Part shown: positions 16,743 to 26,900 of the stretch, in pieces
How the letters are laid out: each line of letters begins with the position of its first letter
Numbering within the stretch: the first letter of the stretch is position 1
DNA from: CADEDV01 sp964596345
GTDB lineage: Bacteria; Bacteroidota; Bacteroidia; Chitinophagales; Chitinophagaceae
Reading direction: 5' to 3'
NCBI GenBank assembly: GCA_964596345.1
Contig: CAZQSZ010000001.1
Location: 186,001-250,000 of the forward strand
Length of the DNA stretch: 64,000 nt
Program-made: the position numbers and the translations under genes
Notes under the pieces: generated by a model
Told to the model about the DNA's origin: nothing
Databases searched by the model: none
The model's input: the letters and a program-made list of their open reading frames with translations, nothing else

Positions 16743-17876
16743 ATGACTAACAGTTCTTCCCCCCGTTTTTTAGCACTGGATGTATTGCGGGGCATGACGG
16801 TTTGTTTTATGATCATCGTGAATACACCGGGCAATGGTGCTACGACCTGGGCCCCTTTGCAACATGCTTCCTGGCATGGGTTCACCCCGACGGATTTGGT
16901 TTTCCCCACGTTTCTATTTGTAGTAGGCAATGCAATGAGCTTTGTGAGCAAGAAATGGGAAAAGTTGAGCGATGCGCAGGTGTGGTGGATCATTGGCAAA
17001 CGAACGCTGATCATCTTTTTATTGGGCTTCCTGATGTACTGGTTTCCTTTTTTGCACTGGAATGAACAGGGTGGACTGGAAGCGAATCCTTTTGCGAACA
17101 CAAGAGTGATGGGAGTGCTGCAACGGATCGCACTGGGTTATTTTTTTGCTGCCCTGATGGTAAGGTATCTGCAACTGTCAACGATCATCCGCCTTTCGGT
17201 TGTTTTTCTCTTAGCCTACTGGTTGCTCCTTTTAGTATTCAGTGGCAGTGCTGATCCCTATGCTATGCTGACGAATGCGGGCAACCGTTTTGATACATGG
17301 TTATTGGGAGAAGATCATTTGTACCATGGCGAAGGCGTGGCCTTTGATCCCGAAGGATTACTGAGTACGTTGCCGGCTATTGCGAATGTAACCTTTGGCT
17401 ATGTGGCGGGTAAATGGATACAGGAGAAAGGAAAAACCTATGAAGGCCTGGCGAAATTATTACTGGCCGGAACGGTGCTGATCGCCCTGGCTTTAGTATG
17501 GGATACCAGTTTCCCGGTCAATAAAAAATTATGGACGGGCAGTTTTGTCTTGCTGACCGTGGGCATTGATTGTGTGCTGATCGCTGCGTTGTTATATGTG
17601 ATCGATTTTTTAGCAATCCGGAAATGGACCTATTTCTTTGAAGTGTTTGGGAAGAACCCGCTGTTCATTTATCTCTTGTCAGAAATTGCGGCGATCTTAT
17701 TATGGTTTATCCCGGTGGGGAACAACCGGCAGCCTTTGTATTCCTGGTTATATGAGAATGTGTTTGTGCATGCGGGAGCATATTTCGGCTCCTTCCTCTT
17801 TGCCATCACGGTGACGCTGTTTTGCTGGCTGGTAGGATATATATTGGACAAACGAAAAATATATGTGCGGGTCTGA
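16743..17876 (+). CDS. DUF5009 / HGSNAT-like membrane acyltransferase
   Basis: About 377 residues with roughly ten membrane helices. FLALDVLRGMTVCFMIIVN at the start (SxDxxRG type) and the segment FPTFLFVVGNAMSF are typical of the group that includes heparan-alpha-glucosaminide N-acetyltransferase and NagX. These proteins are thought to acetylate sugars across the membrane. The ATG giving MTNSSSPRFLALD is preferred; an upstream start would add 27 residues of Asn/Cys-rich sequence that runs over the promoter region. It faces away from the oxidoreductase gene and its stop codon abuts that of the hydrolase gene. The reaction is inferred. Confidence 0.85.
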   Translation: MTNSSSPRFLALDVLRGMTVCFMIIVNTPGNGATTWAPLQHASWHGFTPTDLVFPTFLFVVGNAMSFVSKKWEKLSDAQVWWIIGKRTLIIFLLGFLMYWFPFLHWNEQGGLEANPFANTRVMGVLQRIALGYFFAALMVRYLQLSTIIRLSVVFLLAYWLLLLVFSGSADPYAMLTNAGNRFDTWLLGEDHLYHGEGVAFDPEGLLSTLPAIANVTFGYVAGKWIQEKGKTYEGLAKLLLAGTVLIALALVWDTSFPVNKKLWTGSFVLLTVGIDCVLIAALLYVIDFLAIRKWTYFFEVFGKNPLFIYLLSEIAAILLWFIPVGNNRQPLYSWLYENVFVHAGAYFGSFLFAITVTLFCWLVGYILDKRKIYVRV

Positions 17877-18875
17877 TCATTGCTGCTGCGGTACCAATTT
17901 TAAAATCTCTTTGGCAAACTTGCCAGCTTCCTGTTGTACAGTCTGTATATCTTTTGATTTGACATAAGACCCGATGACATGATCACCGGCATTGGGAACA
18001 GCGATCATTCTTTTCTGCTCTGCTGCGGTACCGAGTTGGGCAAACATTCTTTTCATGGCCGATACTTTTACCACGGGGTCCTGGTGATCCTCATCTTTAA
18101 AATAATATAAAACGAGAGTGGGTTGTTTCACCCGGCTGAAGGTGGATTCTTTCATCGTGGTCTCTAACAGTTCTTCTAACTGCACGGCTGATTCCATACG
18201 GTACTTTGGGTCCCAGTATTTAGCATATAACGCAGTGGTATCTTTTGCATGCATGTATTTTCCCTGCACGAGACGGGCAATCTGCAAACCCCAGTGATTA
18301 TTGAGTAACCAGGCATTGGGATCATTGATGGCGATATTGGGCGAGAGTAAGATCAAACCGGCGATGTCGGGATATTCGGCAGCAAGTTTTAAAGCGAGTG
18401 TGCCGCCGGTGGAGGTAGCCATGATGATCACTTTCTTCCCGATCTGTTTGCCGATGGCATAGGCTTCTTTGGCCGAGTTCCACAAACGTTCTGCACTCAC
18501 GGTAAGCAAGGCTTCGGAAGTGTCCAGTCCATGATCAGCCAGCCGGTTGAGAAATAAATTGCAGCCGAATTGTTTGGCAAAGTTGATATGTACCGGGTCA
18601 CCTTCTTCCTGGCTGGCCGAGAAACCGTGGATATATACCACGGCATATTCTGTCAAAGCTTTTGTGGAATCATTCAACCAAATGATCCTTGCTTCGTTAT
18701 CGGGTTTTAATTGATGTGTGGCTTCTTCATTACGGATATATTGTTCCAGCAAAACGGGTTCAGCCGGCAGCGCCGGGAGGTCATTGGTATATTTTGGAGT
18801 GCCGGGTTTAGGGCCGAGGAAATAAACAACGATGAGAATGAGAATAAGAATACCCAGCCATTTCAGGAATTTCAT
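17877..18875 (-). CDS. alpha/beta hydrolase with N-terminal membrane anchor
   Basis: A 332-residue protein. Residues 5-22 (KWLGILILILIVVYFLG) form a signal anchor. The hydrolase core shows VYIHGFSASQEEGDP (oxyanion HG), the nucleophile elbow IIMATSTGGTLAL (Ser in TST), and the catalytic His in NAGDHVIGS; the acid is probably in YFKDEDHQDP. The first Gly of the usual GxSxG is Ala-Thr here. Lipase or esterase activity in the periplasm is plausible, substrate unknown. Its stop codon and that of the convergent gene form the palindrome TGATCA, leaving no room for a terminator. Confidence 0.85.
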   Translation of the reverse strand: MKFLKWLGILILILIVVYFLGPKPGTPKYTNDLPALPAEPVLLEQYIRNEEATHQLKPDNEARIIWLNDSTKALTEYAVVYIHGFSASQEEGDPVHINFAKQFGCNLFLNRLADHGLDTSEALLTVSAERLWNSAKEAYAIGKQIGKKVIIMATSTGGTLALKLAAEYPDIAGLILLSPNIAINDPNAWLLNNHWGLQIARLVQGKYMHAKDTTALYAKYWDPKYRMESAVQLEELLETTMKESTFSRVKQPTLVLYYFKDEDHQDPVVKVSAMKRMFAQLGTAAEQKRMIAVPNAGDHVIGSYVKSKDIQTVQQEAGKFAKEILKLVPQQQ

Positions 18876-18898
18876 GGTAGTCGGTTTGTATAAAGCTA

Positions 18899-19639
18899 CT
18901 ATAAAGGAGGTTTATTTTTTTTACAAGCCAGGAAATAATAGTTTATTTTTTCGTTAACCTGTTTTTTGAATTCAGAAAGCGTCATCGCCTTTTTAAGGGC
19001 TAAATATTGTTCCAATAAAAAAATTTCATACCCTCTTGCATCCATAAAATCGAAAATTAATTCCGGGCTAACTCCATAAATATCACTACCACCTATTCCA
19101 AATTCGAAAATAATTAAGGGATGATAGGACGATAATATCCTTTCTGCTCCTTTCAATACATCAAATTCACCACCCTCCACGTCTATTTTAAGAAAATCAA
19201 TTTGTACACCTTCCGGGATAACAGTATCTAACTTTTTGGTGGCTACTGAGATTGTTTCATCTTTTTCATTTGGTCTGTCATATCTCCTTTTTTTAATCCC
19301 ACTGTAAGCCGGGTTTGAAATGACATGATTAAAGCTACTGAGACCCTCTTTATCACTGAGGGCATAATTATAAACCGTACAGTTGGGATTGTCATTGAAC
19401 CTGTCTAAAAGAGAGTTATACAAATAAGGTAGCGGTTCAAAACCAAAGTGGGTGCCTTTGGGTGCAATTTTGAGAAATAATGTAAGAAATTCACCTTCAT
19501 GTGACCCGACATCCACACAATTACTATCAGGTCGACAAGAACGCTTTAATATCTTGTTGGTCAACCTGTCATACCGGTGGTTTTTTGTTAAAGGGACAGG
19601 ACTCAGCCGTTTAATCCAATATTTCAGCAATTTTTTCAC
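18899..19639 (-). CDS. FkbM family methyltransferase
   Basis: A 246-residue SAM-dependent methyltransferase of the FkbM type. CVDVGSHEGEFLTLFL (near 36-52) is the SAM-binding loop, FGFEPLPYLYNSL follows, and the second hallmark IDFLKIDVEGGEFDVLKGAE lies near 152-171. Such enzymes often O-methylate sugars or glycolipids. The start is GTG; no ATG fits upstream. The gene is AT-richer than its neighbours and stands alone, 23 bases from the hydrolase start, which may allow co-transcription. Substrate unknown. Confidence 0.87.
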   Translation of the reverse strand: MKKLLKYWIKRLSPVPLTKNHRYDRLTNKILKRSCRPDSNCVDVGSHEGEFLTLFLKIAPKGTHFGFEPLPYLYNSLLDRFNDNPNCTVYNYALSDKEGLSSFNHVISNPAYSGIKKRRYDRPNEKDETISVATKKLDTVIPEGVQIDFLKIDVEGGEFDVLKGAERILSSYHPLIIFEFGIGGSDIYGVSPELIFDFMDARGYEIFLLEQYLALKKAMTLSEFKKQVNEKINYYFLACKKNKPPL

Positions 19640-19678
19640 TATTGGTTGTATTATTTTATGTCTACATTTCTCCTTTCG

Positions 19679-19710
19679 TTTGCTCCCCCCGCTTAATTAG
19701 CTTACCTTTG
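19679..19710 (+). promoter_or_regulatory. promoter for typA
   Basis: TTTG and TACCTTTG are both perfect and 20 bases apart, a textbook Bacteroidota housekeeping promoter. Transcription would start near 19716 and leave a leader of about 86 bases. Confidence 0.75.
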
Positions 19711-19741
19711 CCGCTCGTTAAAAAACAGCTATTAGCCGATA

Positions 19742-19773
19742 GCCGTTAGCTGATGAGATTCAAAGCTAACGGC
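19742..19773 (+). promoter_or_regulatory. hairpin in the typA leader
   Basis: GCCGTTAGCT and AGCTAACGGC form a perfect 10-base stem with a 12-base loop, some 28 bases before the typA start codon. The area is built from repeated AGC(T/C)NNTAGC units. It could modulate translation; no known riboswitch class is recognised. Confidence 0.5.
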
Positions 19774-19801
19774 CCAAAGCTAACCGCTAAAAGCAGAAAA
19801 A

Positions 19802-21613
19802 ATGCAAATAAGGAACATCGCAATCATTGCCCACGTTGACCACGGTAAAACTACACTGGTTGACAAAATATTACATACCACAAAAGTGTTCCGGGAAAAC
19901 CAGGAAACCGGTGACCTGATCATGGACAGCAACGATCTCGAAAGAGAACGGGGTATCACCATTTTCAGTAAGAATGCTGCGGTGACGTACAAGGATGTAA
20001 AGATCAATGTGATTGATACACCGGGTCACGCCGACTTTGGTGGTGAAGTGGAAAGGGTATTGAAAATGGCCGATGGTGTTTGCCTGCTGGTGGATGCTTT
20101 TGAAGGTCCCATGCCACAAACCCGTTTTGTGTTGCAAAAGGCCTTACAGCTGAACCTGAAACCCATCGTGATCATCAACAAAGTGGACAAACCGAATTGC
20201 CGCCCGGATGAAGTACATGATGCCGTGTTTGAATTGTTCTTCAACCTGGATGCAACCGAGGAGCAATTGAATTTCCCGACTTTCTACGGAAGTGGTAAGA
20301 ACGGCTGGTTCAATGATTCCTTAGAGCAGATCGATAATATCAACCCGTTACTGGATGGTATCATTAAATATGTGCCGCCACCCAAAGTGAATGAAGGACC
20401 GGTGCAGATGCAGATCACTTCCTTAGATTACTCTTCTTTCCTGGGCCGTATTGCCGTAGGAAAAGTAAGCCGGGGTGTATTGAAAGAAGGACAGAACGTG
20501 GTATTGATGCAGGCCGATGGTACGGTAAGAAAGACCAAAGTGAAAGAGCTGTATGTGTTTGAAGGCATGGGCAAGAAAAAAGTTGCGGAAGTAATAGCGG
20601 GTGATCTTTGTGCTGTGGTCGGTATCGAAGATTTTAATATCGGTGACACGATCGCTGATGCAGAAAATCCTGAAGCATTGCCGGTGATCAGTGTGGATGA
20701 ACCCACGATGAACATGTTGTTTTCCGTGAACAACTCACCGTTCTTTGGTAAGGATGGAAAATTTGTGACCTCCCGTCACCTGCGTGACCGCCTGATGAAA
20801 GAAACCGAAAAGAACCTGGCGCTGAAAGTGGTGGACAGTGAAGATGGTGACAGCTTAATGGTATATGGCCGTGGTATTCTTCACCTTGGTATATTGATCG
20901 AAACCATGCGCCGGGAAGGATACGAGTTAACAGTAGGTCAGCCACAGGTGATCGTGAAAGAGATCAACGGTAAAAAATGTGAGCCGTATGAAACCCTGGT
21001 GGTGGATGTGCCCCAGGAATTTGCTTCTAAAGTAATTGACCTGGTAAGCCGCCGGAAAGGAGAGATGCTGATCATGGAAACCAAAGGAGAAATGCAGCAT
21101 TTGGAATTTGATATTCCTTCCAGGGGATTGATCGGTCTGCGTACACAAATGCTGACCGCTACCACTGGTGAAGCGGTGATGGCTCATCGTTTCAGTGAAT
21201 ACAAACCCTGGAAAGGACCCATACCCGGAAGAAACAACGGGGTATTACTTTCCAAGAACACCGATAAGACAACAGGTTATTCCATTGATAAATTACAGGA
21301 CCGGGGAACTTTCTTCGTGGATCCGGGTGAAGATGTATATGCAGGACAGATCATCGCCGAGAATATCAAACCGGGTGATCTCGTGGTGAATGCCACCGAA
21401 GGAAAAAAACTGACCAACCACCGGGCCAGCGGCAGTGATGATGCCACCCGTATTGCTCCCAAAACGCTGATGACACTGGAAGAGTGTATGGAATATATCC
21501 AGCAGGATGAGTGTATTGAAGTAACGCCGAATTTTATCCGGATGCGGAAAGTGATCCTGAACGAGGATGAAAGAAAGAAAGTGCAGAAGAAAATGGAGAC
21601 AGAAGCTGTTTAA
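19802..21613 (+). CDS. typA: ribosome-binding translational GTPase TypA/BipA
   Basis: A 603-residue GTPase of the EF-G/LepA group that acts on the 70S ribosome, assisting large-subunit assembly under cold or other stress. G1 is AHVDHGKTTL (near 10-19), the switch region has RERGITI, G3 DTPGHADFGG and G4 NKVDKP. EF-G-like domains III and V and the TypA-specific C-terminus (FSEYKPWKGPIPGRNNG, then KLTNHRASGSDDA) are present. Length is normal for TypA. It is monocistronic with its own strong promoter and a clear terminator. Confidence 0.97.
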   Translation: MQIRNIAIIAHVDHGKTTLVDKILHTTKVFRENQETGDLIMDSNDLERERGITIFSKNAAVTYKDVKINVIDTPGHADFGGEVERVLKMADGVCLLVDAFEGPMPQTRFVLQKALQLNLKPIVIINKVDKPNCRPDEVHDAVFELFFNLDATEEQLNFPTFYGSGKNGWFNDSLEQIDNINPLLDGIIKYVPPPKVNEGPVQMQITSLDYSSFLGRIAVGKVSRGVLKEGQNVVLMQADGTVRKTKVKELYVFEGMGKKKVAEVIAGDLCAVVGIEDFNIGDTIADAENPEALPVISVDEPTMNMLFSVNNSPFFGKDGKFVTSRHLRDRLMKETEKNLALKVVDSEDGDSLMVYGRGILHLGILIETMRREGYELTVGQPQVIVKEINGKKCEPYETLVVDVPQEFASKVIDLVSRRKGEMLIMETKGEMQHLEFDIPSRGLIGLRTQMLTATTGEAVMAHRFSEYKPWKGPIPGRNNGVLLSKNTDKTTGYSIDKLQDRGTFFVDPGEDVYAGQIIAENIKPGDLVVNATEGKKLTNHRASGSDDATRIAPKTLMTLEECMEYIQQDECIEVTPNFIRMRKVILNEDERKKVQKKMETEAV

Positions 21614-21634
21614 TCATACTACGAACTTTATACG

Positions 21635-21660
21635 ATGCCGCCTTTAGGCGGCATTTTTTA
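21635..21660 (+). terminator. Rho-independent terminator after typA
   Basis: ATGCCGCC and GGCGGCAT pair perfectly around TTTA, followed by a run of six T. Confidence 0.9.
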
Positions 21661-21760
21661 TTTCTGCCATAGCCATGTGTAAAGCTGCATACTGAATATA
21701 CCAGCCACAGGGTATTTACCGGCTGCAGGGATCCTTTTACTTTTATACAAACTGTAAATT

Positions 21761-23860
21761 ATGGTTAGCCGGATCCTTTTCGTTTTATTGGCCAGTATGA
21801 TTTCCTCTGTTACCGTTGCCCAATGCCTGAGCGGCGATTGCAAAGATGGTTTTGGTAAATACAAGTATAAGAATGAAGATGTGTATGAAGGATATTTCAA
21901 GAACAGCTATTGTCATGGCAAAGGAAAAATGTATTACTCCAATGGCGATCTCTATGATGGTGACTGGGTGAATGGCAGTTGGAACGGAAAAGCAAAGTAT
22001 AACTGGAAAGATGGCCGTAAATATGAAGGCGACACCAAGGATGGTTATTTTGAAGGCTATGGTGTTTTCTATTCCACCGACAGCAGCCGCTATGAAGGTT
22101 ACTGGAAATTGGGTAAGTATGACGGGCAAGGGAAATATTATTTTAAGAACGGACGGTTTTATGAAGGAAGCTGGGTAAAAGGAACCAAAACCGGGAAAGG
22201 AAAATTCACCTGGCCCGAATCAGGCACTTATGATGGTTACTGGAAGGAAGATAAGTTTGATGGTTTTGGCAAACGGGTCTATAAAGACAGCAGTATGTAC
22301 GAGGGAGATTGGGTGGCTGATAAGCAACAGGGTAAAGGAAAATATATTTATAATAATGGCGATATCTATGAAGGAGGATTTAAGGAGGGAAAAAGAAGTG
22401 GCACCGGGAAGTACATCACTAAAAAAGATGGCCAGGTCTATGAAGGTGAGTATGTGGATGGGCAGGCAGAAGGAAAAGGGAAATTAGTATTAGGAAATAA
22501 AGATAGTTATGAAGGTGATTTCAAAAAGGCGTTAGCAGATGGATATGGAGTTGGCATTTATGCAGATGGTAAAAGATACGAAGGCCAGTGGGTAAATGGG
22601 AAATGGGAAGGAAAGGGGAAATGCACCTGGAAAGATGGGGCCACCTATGAAGGACAATGGATGAACGGAAAAGCCAACGGAACCGGCACCAAATTATATA
22701 AGGATGGTGACAAGTATACCGGCGAATGGAAGGAGGATAAATTACATGGCCAGGGGACCTATACCTGGAAAAACGGGGATACCTATACAGGTGGTTTTTT
22801 GGCGGATGCCATGTCGGGCAAAGGGAAGAAGATCAATCATGACGGAGTTATCTATGAAGGCGAGTGGAGTAATGGATTTTATGCAGGGACCGGTGTATTA
22901 AGCTGGACGGATAAAAATAGATACGAAGGAAAATTTGTGGCCGGGTACCCCTCAGGCAAAGGAAAACTATACCGCAACGGTCAACTGTTTTATGAAGGAA
23001 ATTTTGATGGTACGTCCACCTATTCCACGGCAAAGAACTGGCTGCTGAAAGACGGCACCTTTGCCCGGCGCACCACCTTCTCCGATGGCTCTTTCTTCGA
23101 GATCTGGTATCCTGATAACTCTGTTTTTTTCGGCAGTATCAAAGACATCGGGTATTATGGCAGTATTGCCAGTATACAACCCAACGAAGGATTCCTGCTA
23201 AGCTCTTCGGGTAAGATTATGGTGGGTAAATATGAAAACAAAACGATCAAATCGCCGACCTATATCCATTCGGTAAAAATGAGTGAAGCGGTCCCTGACT
23301 ATGTAAGGGGTCGGGCCTTGTTTGCCTACAAGAAAAATGCAGAAGCACTGCTGGCATTCCATAAAGCCATTGCACAAAATATAAAAGAGGACAGTGTGTA
23401 TTTATTCCGGGGCGTTTCCTACAGTAATCTTGGTAAATATGATTCCGCACTGGCGGATATGACAACGGCATTAAAAAAACAACCGAAAAATAAAGACGGG
23501 TTAAGCTGGAGGGCCAAAATATACCTGGCCCAAAAAGATACGGCTGCTGCCCTGGCTGATTACGATACCTACCTGAAGCATTACCCGAAAGACACAACGG
23601 GCTACTGGCAGCGGGCCGTATTGCTCCATAACAAAAAAGAATATGCAAAAGCAATCGCCGATTATAGCAAAGTGCTGGAATTTGCCAAAGGGGCTAATGA
23701 CAATGTGTATTATTACCGGGGCGGCTGTTATGAAATGCTGGAAAAGAAAACAGAAGCCTGTGCGGATTTTGAAAAAGCAAAAAAAGCGGGGAATAAAAAT
23801 GCGGATGCCAGGATCAAGAAATTATGCGGAACCGGCGGGGAGCCGCCCAAATCCATCTGA
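21761..23860 (+). CDS. secreted MORN-repeat and TPR protein
   Basis: A 699-residue exported protein. After a signal peptide (cut near SSVTVAQ, about residue 21) come about 17 MORN repeats of some 23 residues, visible as YEG/YDG/YTG-[DEGKNQSY]-[FWYT] units from about 38 to 430, then a non-repeat stretch, then about four TPR-like units (about 515-690, for example YLFRGVSYSNLGKYDSALAD). MORN repeats are beta-hairpins that bind lipids or proteins; TPRs bind proteins. Found after the typA terminator and ahead of the sensor kinase, with an open gap of over 100 bases to the kinase's likely start. A scaffold at the envelope is plausible but not shown. Confidence 0.88.
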   Translation: MVSRILFVLLASMISSVTVAQCLSGDCKDGFGKYKYKNEDVYEGYFKNSYCHGKGKMYYSNGDLYDGDWVNGSWNGKAKYNWKDGRKYEGDTKDGYFEGYGVFYSTDSSRYEGYWKLGKYDGQGKYYFKNGRFYEGSWVKGTKTGKGKFTWPESGTYDGYWKEDKFDGFGKRVYKDSSMYEGDWVADKQQGKGKYIYNNGDIYEGGFKEGKRSGTGKYITKKDGQVYEGEYVDGQAEGKGKLVLGNKDSYEGDFKKALADGYGVGIYADGKRYEGQWVNGKWEGKGKCTWKDGATYEGQWMNGKANGTGTKLYKDGDKYTGEWKEDKLHGQGTYTWKNGDTYTGGFLADAMSGKGKKINHDGVIYEGEWSNGFYAGTGVLSWTDKNRYEGKFVAGYPSGKGKLYRNGQLFYEGNFDGTSTYSTAKNWLLKDGTFARRTTFSDGSFFEIWYPDNSVFFGSIKDIGYYGSIASIQPNEGFLLSSSGKIMVGKYENKTIKSPTYIHSVKMSEAVPDYVRGRALFAYKKNAEALLAFHKAIAQNIKEDSVYLFRGVSYSNLGKYDSALADMTTALKKQPKNKDGLSWRAKIYLAQKDTAAALADYDTYLKHYPKDTTGYWQRAVLLHNKKEYAKAIADYSKVLEFAKGANDNVYYYRGGCYEMLEKKTEACADFEKAKKAGNKNADARIKKLCGTGGEPPKSI

Positions 23861-23977
23861 CCAACCACTCAATTTTTGGGTGATTTACGCAAAAGTTTAC
23901 CGGGTTCATTAACTTGTCAGCTAAATTTCGGCATTCATCAGCCTCGCCGCTGGTGCTATCCCTTAACTGCTGGAAAA

Positions 23978-26900
23978 TTGGCTATAGCTGCGATCATACA
24001 ACGATTGGGTATTACCGCTATCACTCTCTTGCTGGTAGCTGGCCTGCCTGCACAGTTACCCGATTACCACTTGCAATTGTTTGATTATACGGCTGGCCTG
24101 CGCCCGGGTACTATTGAAGCGGTTACAAAAGATAACAAAGGTTTTTTATGGATCTTATACCCCCGCAGTGTGCAGCGTTTTGATGGCAGGAAAGCTGTTT
24201 CTTATAAAGCGGGCAACGGGATGACCAATATTCATTGTGATGAACAGGGAAGGGTGTGGGTGGGTTCATCGGGAAAAGTATATCGCTTTGATGAAGAAGG
24301 ACAACAGTTTAAAGAAGTAAGGGTTAAAAGCCCTGACAGTGTTTATGCCACCGGGACTGTTTTCAGTATGCCGGGTAAAAGAACATTGCTGAATGCCAGC
24401 AGTGGTTTCTTTGAGTATGATGCAGGCAGAGATCAATTTGTGCCCGCCCTTCGGGATCTCCCGGTTCCGCCAGGATATGGAACCCGGTCATTTGGTTATA
24501 AAGGAGCTACCATTTTCTTTGGCCATAAAGGGTATGTTTACCGGTATAATATTACCAGCAAAAAGCTTGATAGTCTCCCTGATCGTTCCATGCGGAGGAT
24601 CTTTCCGTTAAATGAAGACAGTGTGCTGATCAATACCTGGTCACTCCATTCCTACTGGTATAATTTTTCCGGCAACACCGTTCATGAAGCGAAGCCGCCG
24701 GCATCATTGCGCAGCAAACCGGCTTCGGATGCTTTCGCCGCCCGGAGTATGGTGGAAGTGGGGCCGGCAAAATATATTATCACTTCTGCAGAGGGAGTAT
24801 TTGAATACCTGGCTTCGGCCCGGCAATACAAATCACTGAACTTGTATTATAAAGGAAATCCTGTTTTAACCGGTGATATTGCGAATTCCATTTATGCCGA
24901 TAAGGAGGGGTATGTATGGATGTCTACCGTAGATGGGATTGCCCGTTTCCCCTTGCATGGCCAGTCATTCGGGTTGATGCGGATACCCCTGAGGAATGAT
25001 GTTAGCCAGTCCAATGCTAATAATATCCGGAATATCACCGAAGACGAAAAAGGAAACCTGTGGATGGCAACGGGCAATGGGGTGTTGTGCTGGAAACCTG
25101 CAACCAATCAATGGGTAAGCTACTTGCCTGAAGAAGGAAGAACGGACCGGCTGGCCTATCCATCTGTTCGGGGCATTGCATACGATGGTCGCTATGTGAT
25201 CCTTGGCCCGGCCGACCTGGGTGTTTGGTTATTCAACCCCGTTACTGAAAAATATAAAAGGCCGGTATATGCTTCTGCTGCAGTGCAGGAAATGAATTTG
25301 AGGGATTTTGCGGATGATGTTTATACGCTTCGCAACGGCAATCATGTCATAACCGGTCGTGATGCATTGTATGTGCTGGAAGGGAAAACCTACCGGCTGG
25401 ATACATTGGACAATCCCGCCGCAAAGGAAAACAGTAATTATGTTTTCCAGGGAAAAGATGGCTGGGTATGGATCACGACTATACAGGGGTTACACCTGCT
25501 TGACTCCAATCTTGTCTACAAACAAAAAGCAGTACTGCCAGCCGGCAGCTCCCCGGTCAGTGCCGGGTTGATGTTGCAGGACGGGCGGTTGCTGTTTGCG
25601 ATAGACAAAGGCTTGTATACAGCCAGTGTGCAGGAGGGTAATATCCGTATAAAAAAATTCACTCCTGTTTTTGATGATGTGTTCATCACTTCCCTTTTTA
25701 TGGATGACAAAGGGTTTATCTGGGCAACATCGGATAATGGTATTTACCGGTATGACAGTTTGAATTCCCGGCTCAATCTTTTTGATCACTCAGACAATGT
25801 GCAGGGCTATGGCTTTAATCTCAACAGCTGGCACAAGAGCCGTGATGGGGTGTTGTTCATGGGAGGAGTGAACGGCCTGAACTACCTGCAGCCGGAAAAA
25901 TTTGCCACAAGAACCGATTCTCTCCGCGTTTATATTCAACAGGTAAAAAACAGCAGCAATGATAGCCTTACCTATCCCCTGGACAGGAAAGCACTGCTCT
26001 CATATTCACAACGATCACTGGAAGCAGAATTTGTATCGCCTTATTATAATAACCCCGAAAAAGTAAAATACCGCTACCGGCTGGAAGGGTTTGATAAAGA
26101 ATGGAAATACCTGGGAAATATTAATTCGGTCCGCTTCACCTCCCTGCCGGCAGGCGATTATACATTGCTGGTGGAAGCCAGTATCAACAATGTTGACTGG
26201 GCTGCAGCAGCTAACAGTTTTTCTTTCACGATAAAAAAACCATTCTGGTTGCAGTGGTGGTTCCTGGGCCTGCTGTTCATAAGCGTCTTTACGGTGCTGT
26301 GGTTGTTCATCCGCAACCGCAACCGGAAGATCGCCGACAAACAGGAAGAGCTGGAAGCAGAACAGGCCATTAATTATTTTTCTTCAAGCATAGCCGACCA
26401 GCAATCAGTGGACGGAATACTCTGGGATGTGGCGAAGAATTGTATTGGTCGTCTTGGTTTTGAAGATTGTGTGATCTATTTGCTCGATGAGGAAAGAAAT
26501 GTGTTGCAGCAAAAAGCAGCGCATGGGCCCAAAAGCCCTGGCCGTTTTGAAATCAGCGAACCCATAGAGATCCCGGTTGGAAAAGGGATCACCGGGACGG
26601 TAGCGGCTACCGGAAAAGCAGAATTGATCAATGATACAGCAGCGGACTCCAGATATATTATAGATGGAACCCGCCGGTTTTCAGAGATTGCAGTCCCCGT
26701 TATTGTAAATAATAAGGTGATCGGCGTTATTGATTGCGAGCACTCAAAAAAAGGGTTCTTTACTCAGCGGCATTTGTCTATTCTCAGCACAATTGCTTCC
26801 TTGTGTGCCGGTAAAATAGTAAAAGCAAAAGCAGAGGCAGAAAAAAAAGAGGCCGAACGAATTCTTATGGATACCCAGCAGAAAATGGCAGATGTGGAAA

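Noticed and set aside
23876..23977. The first 34 codons of the longest kinase frame as a true N-terminus
   Set aside because: They start with TTG, lack signal-peptide features, and lie before a typical exported hydrophobic segment.
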